Assembly: GCA_900708905.1 (NCBI GenBank)
Contig: CAADRB010000026.1
Location: 1,850,895 to 1,914,894, forward strand
Source: Hymenolepis diminuta
Taxonomy: Eukaryota; Platyhelminthes; Cestoda; Cyclophyllidea; Hymenolepididae
Direction: 5' to 3'
DNA: 64,000 bases
Under the pieces are notes generated by a model. That model worked only from the letters and a program-made list of their open reading frames with translations. It searched no databases and was not told the origin of the DNA. The translations under genes and the position numbers were made by a program. This document shows, in pieces, positions 49,901 through 60,919 of this stretch; position 1 is the stretch's first letter, and the number at the start of each line of letters is the position of its first letter.

Positions 49901-50049
49901 ATACAATAACAAACGAAACTTTAAATTCTCATTTGACAAAATCTTAAGCACTAGTAAGTTTAAATAAACTACCGAGATTATTATAGGTCAATTTAGTTGG
50001 CGTCTATTGCGAAGTCCAATTTTCGGTATCTGTTGCTAGATTTTATGCG
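46918..50049. other. Spacer between gypsy fragment and PP1
   Basis: Mostly AT-rich with no gene supported. A GC-richer patch at about 48130-48660 shows no recognised product and may be an unidentified element remnant. A perfect 10-bp hairpin lies at 49270-49295. Confidence 0.45.
49270..49295. repeat. Perfect inverted repeat, 10 bp stem
   Basis: ATAGGGTGAC (49270-49279) and GTCACCCTAT (49286-49295) with a 6-nt loop, about 750 nt upstream of the PP1 start. Function unknown. Confidence 0.65.
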
Positions 50050-53000
50050 ATGGCGGATGCTGATAGATTAAATCTTGATAATGTTATAAACAAACTTCTG
50101 GATGGTAAGAATTTTAAATAGACTGATTACTATTACTATCCAGTTCGTGGGGCAAGGCCTGGTAAAACTGTTCAGCTATCCGAAACTGAAATTCGTACCC
50201 TCACCATCAAAGCCCGAGATATATTTTTACAACAACCAACACTGCTCGAACTTGAAGCTCCTGTTAAAATATGTGGAGATGTCCATGGCCAATATTATGA
50301 TTTACTCAGGCTTTTTGAATATGGTGGATTTCCCCCTGCGGCCAACTATCTATTCCTTGGTGATTATGTTGATCGAGGCAAACAATCTCTCGAAACCATT
50401 TGTCTTCTACTGGCATATAAAATTAAATTCCCTGAAAACTTCTTCCTTCTCAGAGGGAATCATGAATGTGCTTCTATCAATCGTATTTATGGGTTTTATG
50501 ACGAATGTTGGTCCTTTTCGTATAGATGATATATAATTTAGGTAAACGGCGGTATAATATCAAATTATGGAAGCTGTTTACAGATTGTTTCAATTGTCTC
50601 CCTATTGCTGCAATCATAGATGAAAAAATATTCTGTTGTCATGGGGGTTTGGCCAAAGCTTTTTTTATTTTGGCTTTTTTAAGGTCTTTCCCCGGAGTTA
50701 CATTCAATGGATCAAATACGAAAACTTCAAAGACCGGTTGATGTGCCTGATCAGGGATTATTATGTGATCTTCTTTGGTCCGATCCTGATAAAGATGTGG
50801 TATCTTGGGGCGAAAATGATCGTGGAGTTAGCTACACATTTGGCTCTGATATTGTCGTGAAATTCCTGGCCAAACATGACTTCGATCTGATTTGCCGAGC
50901 TCACCAGGTTCGTTATTATTTACTAATAATATTTTACTTTGATGAAAAACTTCTTAGTATACAGAAGCTAATAGGTTATTAGATGTAGGCATTGAGATAT
51001 GTTTTCATAATTCTTTCGTGTTCTATGCTATTTAATCAGATACAATATTAGGATAATTTTTTCTGCCTCAATATCCTGTCTTAACTTGTTAGCCAATCAA
51101 CATTGCTTACTATGCCAAAAAATATAAGTTTTATGAAGTTAGACTGCAATATTTTGAACTTGTTTATTATAAGATTATATTTGAAGAAATTTTTCTTCCT
51201 TTGCGGTTTTTCTTCAGTTGAGAAATTGTCATAGTGCTATGAATAATAAATTTATGTCCATGAACATTTTTTATAATTGTGTTATTTTATATTTCTCAGA
51301 GATTTAATGTTAATTGCTCTTATGTAGAGGGGAATTTATCTTTTCTATCCTATTTCAGTAATTATTTCAACTTCATTTTTCAGGCGTTTAGGCATTAACC
51401 TTTCATCGTGTATTTGAATAAAGCATGCAGTTATACATCTAGAAACTATCATTAAGTGAATTTATGTTCAAATTCAAATGTCCTGGTCAGTAATCTGTCA
51501 TTGTGGATATATCTATCATTGGATAAGTAGTGGTATGATTTTAATATAAACTTCTCCCTAGTTTGATCTATCTTTTGCGTTGGTTCGTGATAATTTAAGA
51601 ATATAGTCATTTTATCATTCTCAGTTTGATTTGATAATTTTGTGCCATCGTCTAAACATTTATTACGTCCTAATTTTCTTAAACGCTTCCTATCGTTTTT
51701 GAATGTAATCTATTATGACGATTATTTTGTTCGTAGTTAGTTTGGTTTGATAACTTCCATTTTTTCTGGAAAATATAGTGACAAATTTATCACTTAATCA
51801 TTGAGTCATCGAATCATTTTAAACTAATTTTTTTCAAATACCTGATATTTCTCTTGAATTCAATCGATCTGATCATAATTGATTGATTTTTTAAGTATCA
51901 TAGTTAGGGGAGTTTTAGGAAAGGTTGATTTAGGATAAGAAAAGTATCTTGGATCCTTTATTATCAGAAACTTGCATTCTGTCATCTGCTTACCGGAAAT
52001 AACTAGTACGGTTGGGCATCCATATTCATATTGATCTTGTGACCTCTGATTTGCTAGACGTACACGTTGATCACTGCGCCACGGGTACACATAGTTTATA
52101 ACTTCAAATTGTTTTACCAAGCAAGTCGTGTTTACCAATTGTCCACTATATGTTGATGTGTTTATGTGGAATATACGATTGTGAATTCAATCTCCATTAA
52201 TGGAGTAATGCTATCGACAGACTGATACCTCTCTATGTTAAAAATCAAATTATTTAACTAATAGTCCAATAGTTTTATAAAAAAATTTGGACTGGGGAGA
52301 ATACTCAGGATGTATTTTTCATTTTAAATTCGATTTTTGCATAATTTCCTGTTACTAACGTACAATAGAGTTAGTGTTCATGAGTATATCGTGACATTTA
52401 TTGATGATCTTTTGATCGGTCTGGACGTGGTTCATCATCATCTTTTCACCCGAACAACTGATTTTCCAACTTCATTATTGTGACGGAAACTTTTCACATT
52501 CTTGAATATTGTTGGCGTCTGGAGATCTGAATGTGTACTAGTAGGATTTACACTTATGATTTTCAATTCTATACAAAATCTAACTATCGTTTTATGTTAA
52601 TCACTGTTTCATTGTTTACCACACACTTTATATTTATTAACTGTACTTAATTAATTCCGCATCACACAAATCATAGCGATATATCTTAAAAATTAGCATA
52701 TTCACGTTTCGTGTCATGGGACATTTTATCATACTTAGTGGTATGATACTAATTTATCCAATACCCCTTTTTAACTCCAACGAACGTTATGATTTATCAA
52801 CAAATTGATCATTGTATTCGTTTTACTCCTATGTTGTGTCCCTGAGAATTTGTTCTAATTTATTACTCACGTAGGTGTTTGTACACTCATTTGACTTTAT
52901 GTTTACACAGTAACCATGAGATGGCAGTTTTAATTTAATTCAATTAGTCCTCTCTCTGGGGTGGATGGAATTAATTAAATAAAATTGATGGGATCTGATC

Positions 53001-56000
53001 GATTAACTATGATTCTAGTTGGTGTGTGTGTGTGTGCGTGTTCATAGTGATAAGAGATGGTAAAATTGAAGCATGGCATAGTATAGCCCCTAACCCAATG
53101 ACCTATTTCCTCCTTGCACTTTATTACCTCGCTCTCCCTCTACCCTAATCTCCATAAAACTAGTTTAGCGAGATTGTATATCTTTCACAGCGTAGTGGAA
53201 GTCAAATAAAAAAAGGCAAATGAAGCGGAAGACAGTAGCAAAATCCTCTCTTAAATATGCATGCATTCAAATGTCAGTAGCCTGTAGGTTGAGTAAATTG
53301 TACAAAAGGTAATTAGCTGTGGTAAAAGCTGAAAGAAATACCTAAACACGGAGATTTGTAGAATGCTTCTTCAAATAGAAATAGGGAATAAAATTTCAAT
53401 TTGAAATTCCAGGTCCATCAAGTTGTTCCCTGCATTATGACTTAATGTTTCGAAGTTCAGATTTTGGGATCTGACCTTTAAGCTTCTGAGTAATAATCCA
53501 TATTTTCAATGCTCAGAGCTGACTAATCAAAATATTGAAATTATATGTTGGTCCTGACGTCTCCGTAGATCTATCCCTTCTGAGTAGTAATATTTATTCA
53601 TGAGAAAGTATAAAAGCACTCTTAGGTCATGTTACAAAATTTAAATTCAGGGATTCGTTGTTCTCTTTTTATTTTCCCTTCTGTTAACTCAGTGGTATTG
53701 GTCGCAGTTTTTTGCACTCCATTAGTCAAATATCACTATTCACAACGGTGTTGAGGTGTATGTTTTCATTATTACCCTCTTTCTGACTTTCATCTTCATT
53801 AATAGATAACCAGAATCCATCTTGACCCCCTTCCCCCCCTCCCCCCTCCTTCCTTACTCAAATGAATAACTCCGTTATTCTAAGGTGGATCTTACAAAAC
53901 TAATGATCCCTACTGGCATCAGGAATACAACCTCCTCTCTCATATCAGAAAATCTAAAGTTTGGTGGAGGTAAAGGCATATTTTATATCAACAGTAGGAA
54001 TAAGGGAATGAATGAGAGAAAGTAAGAACGAGGATTAGGATAGCAGAAACAAAGCGTCTATTTAGAGAATTCGAAAAAACAGCATGAATAAATTGTGAAA
54101 AGTTTACCTTTATCTAAACCGGACTGAACGAAATATAGTGTACAATTCGTGTTAAGCAGCTGTAAGTCCCAAGCTGGTTAGAAGTAGGCTCGCAGTATTG
54201 CTGAACCGAAGTGAAGCGTACGCCTGGACACAGAGTGGACTGATGGAGAAACCAACTTGAGAGCTCAGTGTGGCCACTGGCTAGATCAGGCTACATAGTC
54301 ATCCGCTGCTGTTGCTCATGGCGGTGGTGCCGGCTCTCATCATTTTTAGCCGTTATACTTCTTGATCTTCATTCCCACCTTTTAGACGTCGGTATTTACT
54401 TGCCTTACATATATTTATATATGATGTACCTTAATAAAGATCTTCTTAGATATAAACTACGAGGATTTGAGATGCTTTTTTGAGCACTTATTGTCTTTGA
54501 TTAATGATTCATAAAACTTATTATTATTTGGCATATTTGAGATGAAGGAGAGATATGGGTCAATGTGTGCGTTTAGCACTTCCATTGGTTTTAACAAAAA
54601 TGTGCTCCAGTAGGAAGGTATTAGATATGATTATGGTTGAATATTTTATTCGGTAATGTGGTTTAAAACAAAGGCCATATGCGAATTAGCCTCAAATATT
54701 CTTATTTTCCTATAATCCCATTGATACTCTTTGCACTTTTGTGTTGTACTTATAAATTCTATTTATGATGCTCTTGTAAAGTCTTTTATGCACATGAATT
54801 TGCTTCACCGTTATATTCATTCTATTTCGATAGCATTTTCATCGCAGTACGTTATAACACTTCAGACTGCTTTAGTCCCGTTATGCAAACAGCACCCATT
54901 TGCATTGTATGATTGAAATGAATCGCTGGATTATCGAACTATATGTATCATATATTCCTTGTTAACTCGGTATTTTTGTATATTGTAAATCTCAAATTTG
55001 GGTGGAAGCCTCGAATTTGAGTTAGCTAGCTTATTTTATTGAAATGAGTTCACTTTACTATGGGTATACAGGTATATTCGTGCTTAAAGTTGCGGTCAGT
55101 CGGGGAGGATTCTTGATCTTGTGGCTGAGTATTACAACCCCTATCTCTGTAATTTCATTTCCAGGATTGGTGACATTTTGCTGAAATATCTATAATATAG
55201 ATAGATAAGGGATAGACTACAGAGTCTAGCTGAACCATCATTCTTCTAACTTCTTCCAATTCTCACCACACAGTTTTGTTGAGAACATAGAGGAAGCTCA
55301 AGAGAGTGGAAGAAACTTATTTTTACGGAGATGAGTGGTGGCTAGATGCGTGTGTGTAAGAAGTTGTGTATATAGGATGATAGTTTGGGAAATGAAGGCG
55401 GTATAAGTTGAGACCTAGTGACAATGACATTATCGGCACAAAACGGAAAATCAGGCCACATCGATTGCCTATGACTGAGCACGTTGTTATGTGGTCACAA
55501 CACTTTTGGATTCTCTAGACTGATTTTGGATAGGTCCCAACTTTCTTGTGCCATCTATCTTTTTAACGGTATCTAATGATTGGAATAATCAACGACGCTG
55601 GGTGAAAGATTGCTAGTACCAGTTATATTTTCCCTCTTTTGAATGAACATTAGAAAATACTTTTTTATTATTGACCTGAGAATTACTCTTTGTTTCTGTT
55701 GTCCACAAATAGATAAATAACCACAAAGTTACGGTTGTTAAATTGTTTTTTTTTTCATGTGGCTTTGCACATCTGAACAAACATAAGTGAGTTATGCACT
55801 ATATGTTTTTACAAGTGTGAATTTACGCATATAAAGAGAATTTAAAACTTATCTCTTTAATTAAATACGCCTTTTTGAAATGGATGCGGAAGACCATTGT
55901 TACTTCTCTTAAGTTTATTGATTAGAATTTCGTTTCAAAAGTACTAGAGGATTAGAAAGATGTACGCCATTTCAATATTGTTATAGTTCGAAGAAGGGAG

Positions 56001-59000
56001 TAGGGGAATNNNNNNNNNNNNNNNNNNNNNNNNNNNNNNNNNNNNNNNNNNNNNNNNNNNNNNNNGATTTGGGTTGTTGGGGTCTGATTTAGAAGACTTT
56101 TATCGATTATGTAAGCGAGGGTTTTCATTAATCAATATTTTTCCAATTGCCTATATTAGAGGAACAAAAACGTATATCTAATAAGTTGATAAGATTGTTA
56201 AATTTTATTTTTTTTCATCAATGAGGAAACGGTTGGCAGCAACTACTATTTTCTAGGCTGTTCTATAAGATATTGACGTAATTTTATTCGCTCAGACCCT
56301 ATAGGAATAAGGGAGAAGTCCCTTAACTCAATGGAGGCTTTTCTTCATTAATAAAAAGGAAATATTGCTGCTTACAAGCAAATAGAATACGAAGTTGATT
56401 GCCTACCTGATTAGCCAGTAATGTAACAGTAATATATTTCATTTATAGGAACGATCATGGGAATAATAGCAATCGAAAATCTGGAAGTCTATAATGCCTT
56501 TACTAATCTCATCTACCGGCTCAGAACTATAAAAAAATCAGTGGCACACTAACCACTCCATTAAATCAATAAGTCAGAAACACAGGGTTCGAATAATGAA
56601 AATCGAGCTTTAGAATTCAAATAAGGTAGGATCTTTAACATCCCAATTTCACCGTTTACTCTTATTCACCTCCCGTTTCGTCCCTAATTAGCACAATCAT
56701 GTGCTATCCCATAATTAGAATTTGCATTGCCACAAGTAATAGTCAGAGTACTCGAAACACGATTTCTATTCACGAGATTTATGTAAATTCTGCTCAGGAC
56801 CTCACAAATATTCTATTTTTATTCCTATCTATGTGATGATTGAATCCGCTTCATCCTCATAGCTGCGAAGGTAGAGAGACATATGATTGATATAAGTAGG
56901 ACTTGTAGCTGTATTCAAGTAACATTAAACTCCTAAATTAATGATACTGTTTGCGTATATCTGCCTACTTTTAATAGACCTTTCTCACTCACGTAATCTT
57001 TTGTTCATTATCTCTTCACTTTCTCTTCCGATTTTAATGATTTCTCTTCACGTGACTTTTTACGCCCACTCGGAGTGCGCAAACACTCAATTACGTTGCT
57101 TCTCGCTTGATTGCTTGCTTGCAAATTAAAGTTCCTCTTTAACAAGTGAGTTCACCACCTTCTTATGCTTGATTAATGATACTAATTCGTTGCCGCCCCT
57201 ATCGCTCACATTCAATTACTTTTCAGTCATTTTCCCTCTATACAATTGTCATTTGTTTCTTGTCTGTCTTCTATCTACTAATATCTATCTATCTTATCAC
57301 CGGTAGTCACGATATTTGCATATTCTCGCATTCAATGGTTCACGCCTTATTTTTATGACATTTGAAAAAAAATTAAGCGATTTGCAATTTGGGTTATTGT
57401 GGAATACTTTGTTCTTCAATTGCACGTTTTTTCCTCTTCTATCTATTGGTTATCAGTGCGTCTATTCGAGAGAAATATGTTCAGTTAAAGCTCTCATCAA
57501 GGGTACGAGTTAAGCAGGAAGATGTTCAATTTTCAATCTTCAGTTATCGATGAAGTATTTAGATCATGAAAGGTAAGGTTTCCTTTGGTTTGAGATATTT
57601 TAAGAAGTTAGATGTGGCAAATGGTTTTGTCAATGCCTGCTGAGTGAAAAATTGCAATGGATGGCCATTTCAAAATAATGAAGGTTTACATTTTAATGTT
57701 TTATTTCTTTAATCAATCCTAATATGTTTGATGACAGAAGTAAACAACATTTGTTTAAATGACTGAGTAGTCTCACCTATTCCAACTTCACTGATCATTA
57801 GTTTCTTTCATGTCATCATTTTTGAGAAAAAACGTTATTTTTCATTTGTTGAATGATATTTTCATTTGGTTATTTCAGTTATTAAACCTTTTTGCTGAAC
57901 ATTGCTGAGATTAATTAAATTAACGGATTGCTCTTAGCAGAGAGAACAATTGTACAATTATTAGTAACAGGAAATCATGTTAGACATATGTACAGAATGG
58001 CATAAAATTTGTTATTATTCGATACTTGTCGACTAAGAGTTAAGTTAGGTTATCCCATCTGTTTGCCCATGGCTGTTGGTCAATTTGCTTGCGTTTAATC
58101 AGTCACTACTCGCACTACATCGAGTTGGTTTATCTCATCAACATTAGAAACATAGCTTATTGTTCACGAGTCTCCTATCAGTTCTCATTCGTTTTTAAAA
58201 AAATTAATGTTAACGTGACTCCACTGATGTTTGAATTTCCTTCACGTGATCTATTATAAATTCCTATTTTCAATTTCATGTCTGTAATCAACGGTTTTTT
58301 TGCTCAGCGCATAAGTCGCAATGTCACATAATTGTTTTTCTTTCCGTCATTTGCCAACTGCCATTAAATCTGCCCCTCTTTTTTTCCCGTGCTCTAGACG
58401 TGAGCACAAAAATAGTTTGTCTGGAAAGTCTTAATTTAGATTCTTTTTTCCCCCTCATTTTAAATTCTTCCAAATTGATAATTCAATCAAGGTATTTTGT
58501 GGTTGAATTACCGTTGGGATATATTTCATTTTGCAGCCTATGCGCATTGGTCACCCTTATTACTCCCTAAATATGGATCGCAATCGTCTGATTGTCTTTT
58601 TATTACGGCGGCGATGGAACGATCTATGGCCCGACTAGCATTTGATAATTGGTCTAATTAATACTACAGACAATTGCAACTAAATCGAATTTTTTTAGAA
58701 ATCATCGGGTTGTGTATTGAGTTGCGAAACAGATTCATCAAACGGGATAAAAACTTGGTAGGTTGATTAATTAAAGTCATTATTATTGGAATGAACATTT
58801 GGGAGCTCCGTCGTATTTAAAATGTCTCATTTATCTTTTCATGGCCATAAGAAGATGCGAAATATTCAAAGATCTTAATTTTGTGCAAATTTACTCATCC
58901 ATAAACCCAGGGATCAAATCATGAAAATTGAGCCTTAGAACATTTAGATATTACAAAGGGAATTATACTCCCTGTAGGAGCTTGGAAAACTTAACGCTTC

Positions 59001-60919
59001 TAGAATTCAAATAAAATGGGACTATTGATGTTGCGATTGTATTATCTATTTATACTCGACCCCCTTTCCGTTTAATTCCCAATTGTACCGTTTTTACTGT
59101 CGTTTGTAAAAAATCGAAAATTGCTACACAGCCATTACCGTTCTAGCTCTCATTTTCTTTCTTTTCACAAACAAGTTAGAAAGGCGTCAGAGAATGTGGC
59201 GTGAACACTTGTTTTATGAGACAGCAAGGTGACGTCAGTACTATAGCTACTAAGGTGAATAAGGAATAGATAAATCGAAGAGACTTGAAGAGAAGTCATA
59301 GATCCTGGGTCCTAATGCGAGAAGTTTGCCAACTTAAACTTGAGGGGATGGTCCTTTTGTAAGTTAGGTAACTTACGTATGTTATAATGAAGTGATTATA
59401 CGCTCTTCATCGCTAAGAATAGTTTGATGTCGTTCGGTTTTAAGCTCTCTTCTAATATCACTATTTCCATCTCCCTACCCATCCCACAAAAACTACGCAT
59501 TTTTTATGAAGTCTGTAAAAATCCACACATACACACGAACAGGCTTTTAAGCGTAAGTGCTAGGTCAACAGCACACTAGTTGGTCTAAGTTGACCAAAAA
59601 ACTTGTTTACTTAAAATAATATTACTCTACCTGATTTATCTATATCACACTGCACCGTTGCGATGATTGCTACACAGCCTGTCAACATGAAATGACCCCT
59701 GCCCACCTTTTTATTACTTACTGCCAATCAGTTAGAGAAATTATTTTTTTGATCTATGTGTGGGCTTCTAAAAACTGGTAGAGATTGCACCACTCAATCC
59801 GCAATAGGATAGCCGGGGTAGCTTCTCTGTACTCAGAAATTACTCCAACTATAGCAGTAATGCAGATCATAGAGAATGTAGTGTATAAGTAAACGCGATA
59901 GAAGAGAATGAACAGGTAAATCCACTTGCAATGAACGCTGTAATGTTAGGACTATGTTGGTAATTAATTATGACCAAAAGTGAAAGTAAGGATAGGATAA
60001 GAGTGATGACCGGTAGGAAATTGATGTAAACACGGATGCAACTGTATTTGGAATGAACATATCCAAGTACGAGAATGATTATGAGAGATCGGTAAAAAAC
60101 GCAGCACAGTGATTGAAGTTAACATGTAAGAAATCAATATGAACTCGAGTCCACACAAATTTCCCAAGAACGCTTTCAAACACGCGAATGAATTGGAAAA
60201 TCGATAAAAATGTATTGCTACATCACCTATGTTACATGATTTGAAATCGATAAAACGCGGACATGCTTACATTAAGTGAGAGCGCACCCAAATGAAACAG
60301 AATGAGGAAGTATTAATTTTTGTTATTACTAACACCTGGGTTAACAACAGGAGTCAATTACTATTTCTTCTGAATGTAGCAAAAAGTGAAAGTTTTAATA
60401 GTGCCGCTTTAGCTATCAACTAGCCCTACAAACTCAACAAGATAAGTAGTTCGTTCGTAAAAGTTATTTGCTTGCTTATTGCTTCTGTTTATTGTAAAGT
60501 TGGAAAATATTTTCCCAGTCAAAGTATCAGCTTTGTGATGTTTTGAAGTAGTTTGAAAAATTTAGATCTACGATATTAAATTGCCAAACCATCAAGCATC
60601 GTTTTAACATTTTTCAAATAAGCCATTTCTATTACCTCTGCTGAACCTCTGTTGATTTTCTAAAAGTAAGTTAGTGAACCCTTATACTTTATTTTTCTTC
60701 CTCCCGCATCTCCAAAAATTAATACTTTACGTTTTCGCTGAATCGATCGTAGTTTTAATGTTTTATGCCTTTCGCCATTGGCAGGTTGTTGAAGACGGCT
60801 ACGAATTCTTTGCCAAACGCCAACTGGTCACCCTCTTTTCAGCACCTAATTACTGTGGTGAATTCGACAATGCTGGAGCCCTGATGTCTGTCGACGAGTC
60901 ACTTGTCTGCTCTTTCCAG
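50050..60919 (+). CDS. Protein phosphatase 1 catalytic subunit (3' end beyond window)
   Basis: Metal-dependent Ser/Thr phosphatase that acts with regulatory subunits in nucleus and cytoplasm. Exons 50050-50104, 50144-50506, 50542-50646, 50684-50907, 60785-60919, giving residues 1-294. Numbering matches human PP1 with no gap. Metal and catalytic motifs are present: GDVHG (D64, H66), GDYVDRG (D92), RGNHE (N124, H125), H173 in CCHGGL, and H248 in [12 protein letters not shown] and CSFQ close exon 5. The last roughly 30 residues, which normally begin ILKP, need another exon to the right. VPDQGLL and QYYDLL fit the alpha/gamma rather than beta class. Oddities against the near-invariant family: EANYLF to AANYLF, IMRPTDV to LQRPVDV, M290 to V in the RVxF-binding groove. 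The ATG context CGATGG and the family-like MADADRLN support the start. Confidence 0.95.
50105..50143 (+). other. Microintron 1 of PP1 (39 nt)
   Basis: GTAAGA...TATCCAG, phase 1. Removing it restores [11 protein letters not shown], as in the family; unspliced it gives an in-frame stop. Confidence 0.9.
50507..50541 (+). other. Microintron 2 of PP1 (35 nt)
   Basis: GTTGGT...AATTTAG, phase 1. Removing it restores DECKRRYNIK across the conserved Cys140; unspliced it stops at a TGA. Confidence 0.88.
50647..50683 (+). other. Microintron 3 of PP1 (37 nt)
   Basis: GTTTGG...TTTTTTAAG, phase 1. Removing it restores HGGLSPEL just after catalytic His173. The donor is weak, but no alternative keeps the frame and the conserved sequence. 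Confidence 0.85.
51960..52098 (-). mobile_element. tRNA-like SINE, copy 3 (minus)
   Basis: The clearest head of the family. On the minus strand it has CGTGGCGCAGTGATCAACG (an A-box-like TGGCGCAGTG), then AAATCAGAGGTCAC and a degraded B-box, followed downstream by the GAATGCAAGTTTCTGATAA block shared with copies 1 and 2. It lies antisense within PP1 intron 4. Confidence 0.62.
53020..53041. repeat. (TG)n microsatellite
   Basis: Eight GT units followed by GCGTGT, in PP1 intron 4. Confidence 0.85.
53824..53852. repeat. C-rich polypyrimidine tract
   Basis: An almost pure C/T run with several C blocks of 5-7 in PP1 intron 4. Similar short tracts occur at about 20270-20300 and 62487-62505. Confidence 0.85.
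56010..56065. other. Assembly gap (N run)
   Basis: A run of N inside PP1 intron 4. The true length of missing sequence is unknown, so the intron length is approximate. Confidence 0.99.
56541..56680 (+). mobile_element. tRNA-like SINE, plus-strand copy
   Basis: Starts with GTGGCACACTAACCACTCC, then AAGTCAGAAACACAGGGTTCGAATAATG, in which GGTTCGAAT is a good Pol III B-box. The following body (AAAATCGAGCTTTAGAA, TAGAATTCAAATAA, then a C/T-rich stretch) recurs at 58900-59090. Possibly the same broad family as the minus-strand copies. Confidence 0.55.
58900..59090 (+). mobile_element. Second copy of the plus-strand SINE-like repeat
   Basis: AAACCCAGGGATCAAATCATGAAAATTGAGCCTTAGAA matches the B-box and body start of 56541-56680. 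An extra segment of about 70 nt follows, then TAGAATTCAAATAA and the CCGTTTAATTCCCAATT stretch shared with the other copy. The tRNA head is mostly lost. Confidence 0.5.

Larger units (their letters stand above)
50908..60784 (+). other. Giant intron 4 of PP1 (about 9.9 kb)
   Basis: GTTCGT...CATTGGCAG, phase 0, between RAHQ and VVEDGYEFF. It holds SINE-like repeats (51960-52098, 56541-56680, 58900-59090), a TG microsatellite, a C-rich tract and an assembly gap. No open frame in it resembles a gene. The frame at 54268-54483 lies in a GC-richer patch and has no ATG at its left end. Confidence 0.85.

Noticed and set aside
50102..50536. Long open frame beginning in the PP1 leader intron
   Set aside because: Wrong frame relative to the conserved phosphatase; a shadow of PP1 exon 2.
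55110..55190. Further tRNA-like segment (TGGCTGAGT head)
   Set aside because: Only weak similarity to A and B boxes, with no body shared with the better SINE copies.
59100..59740. Repeated ATTGCTACACAGCC block at 59118 and 59667
   Set aside because: A 13-14 nt match with only vague flanking similarity; too short to call a repeat family.
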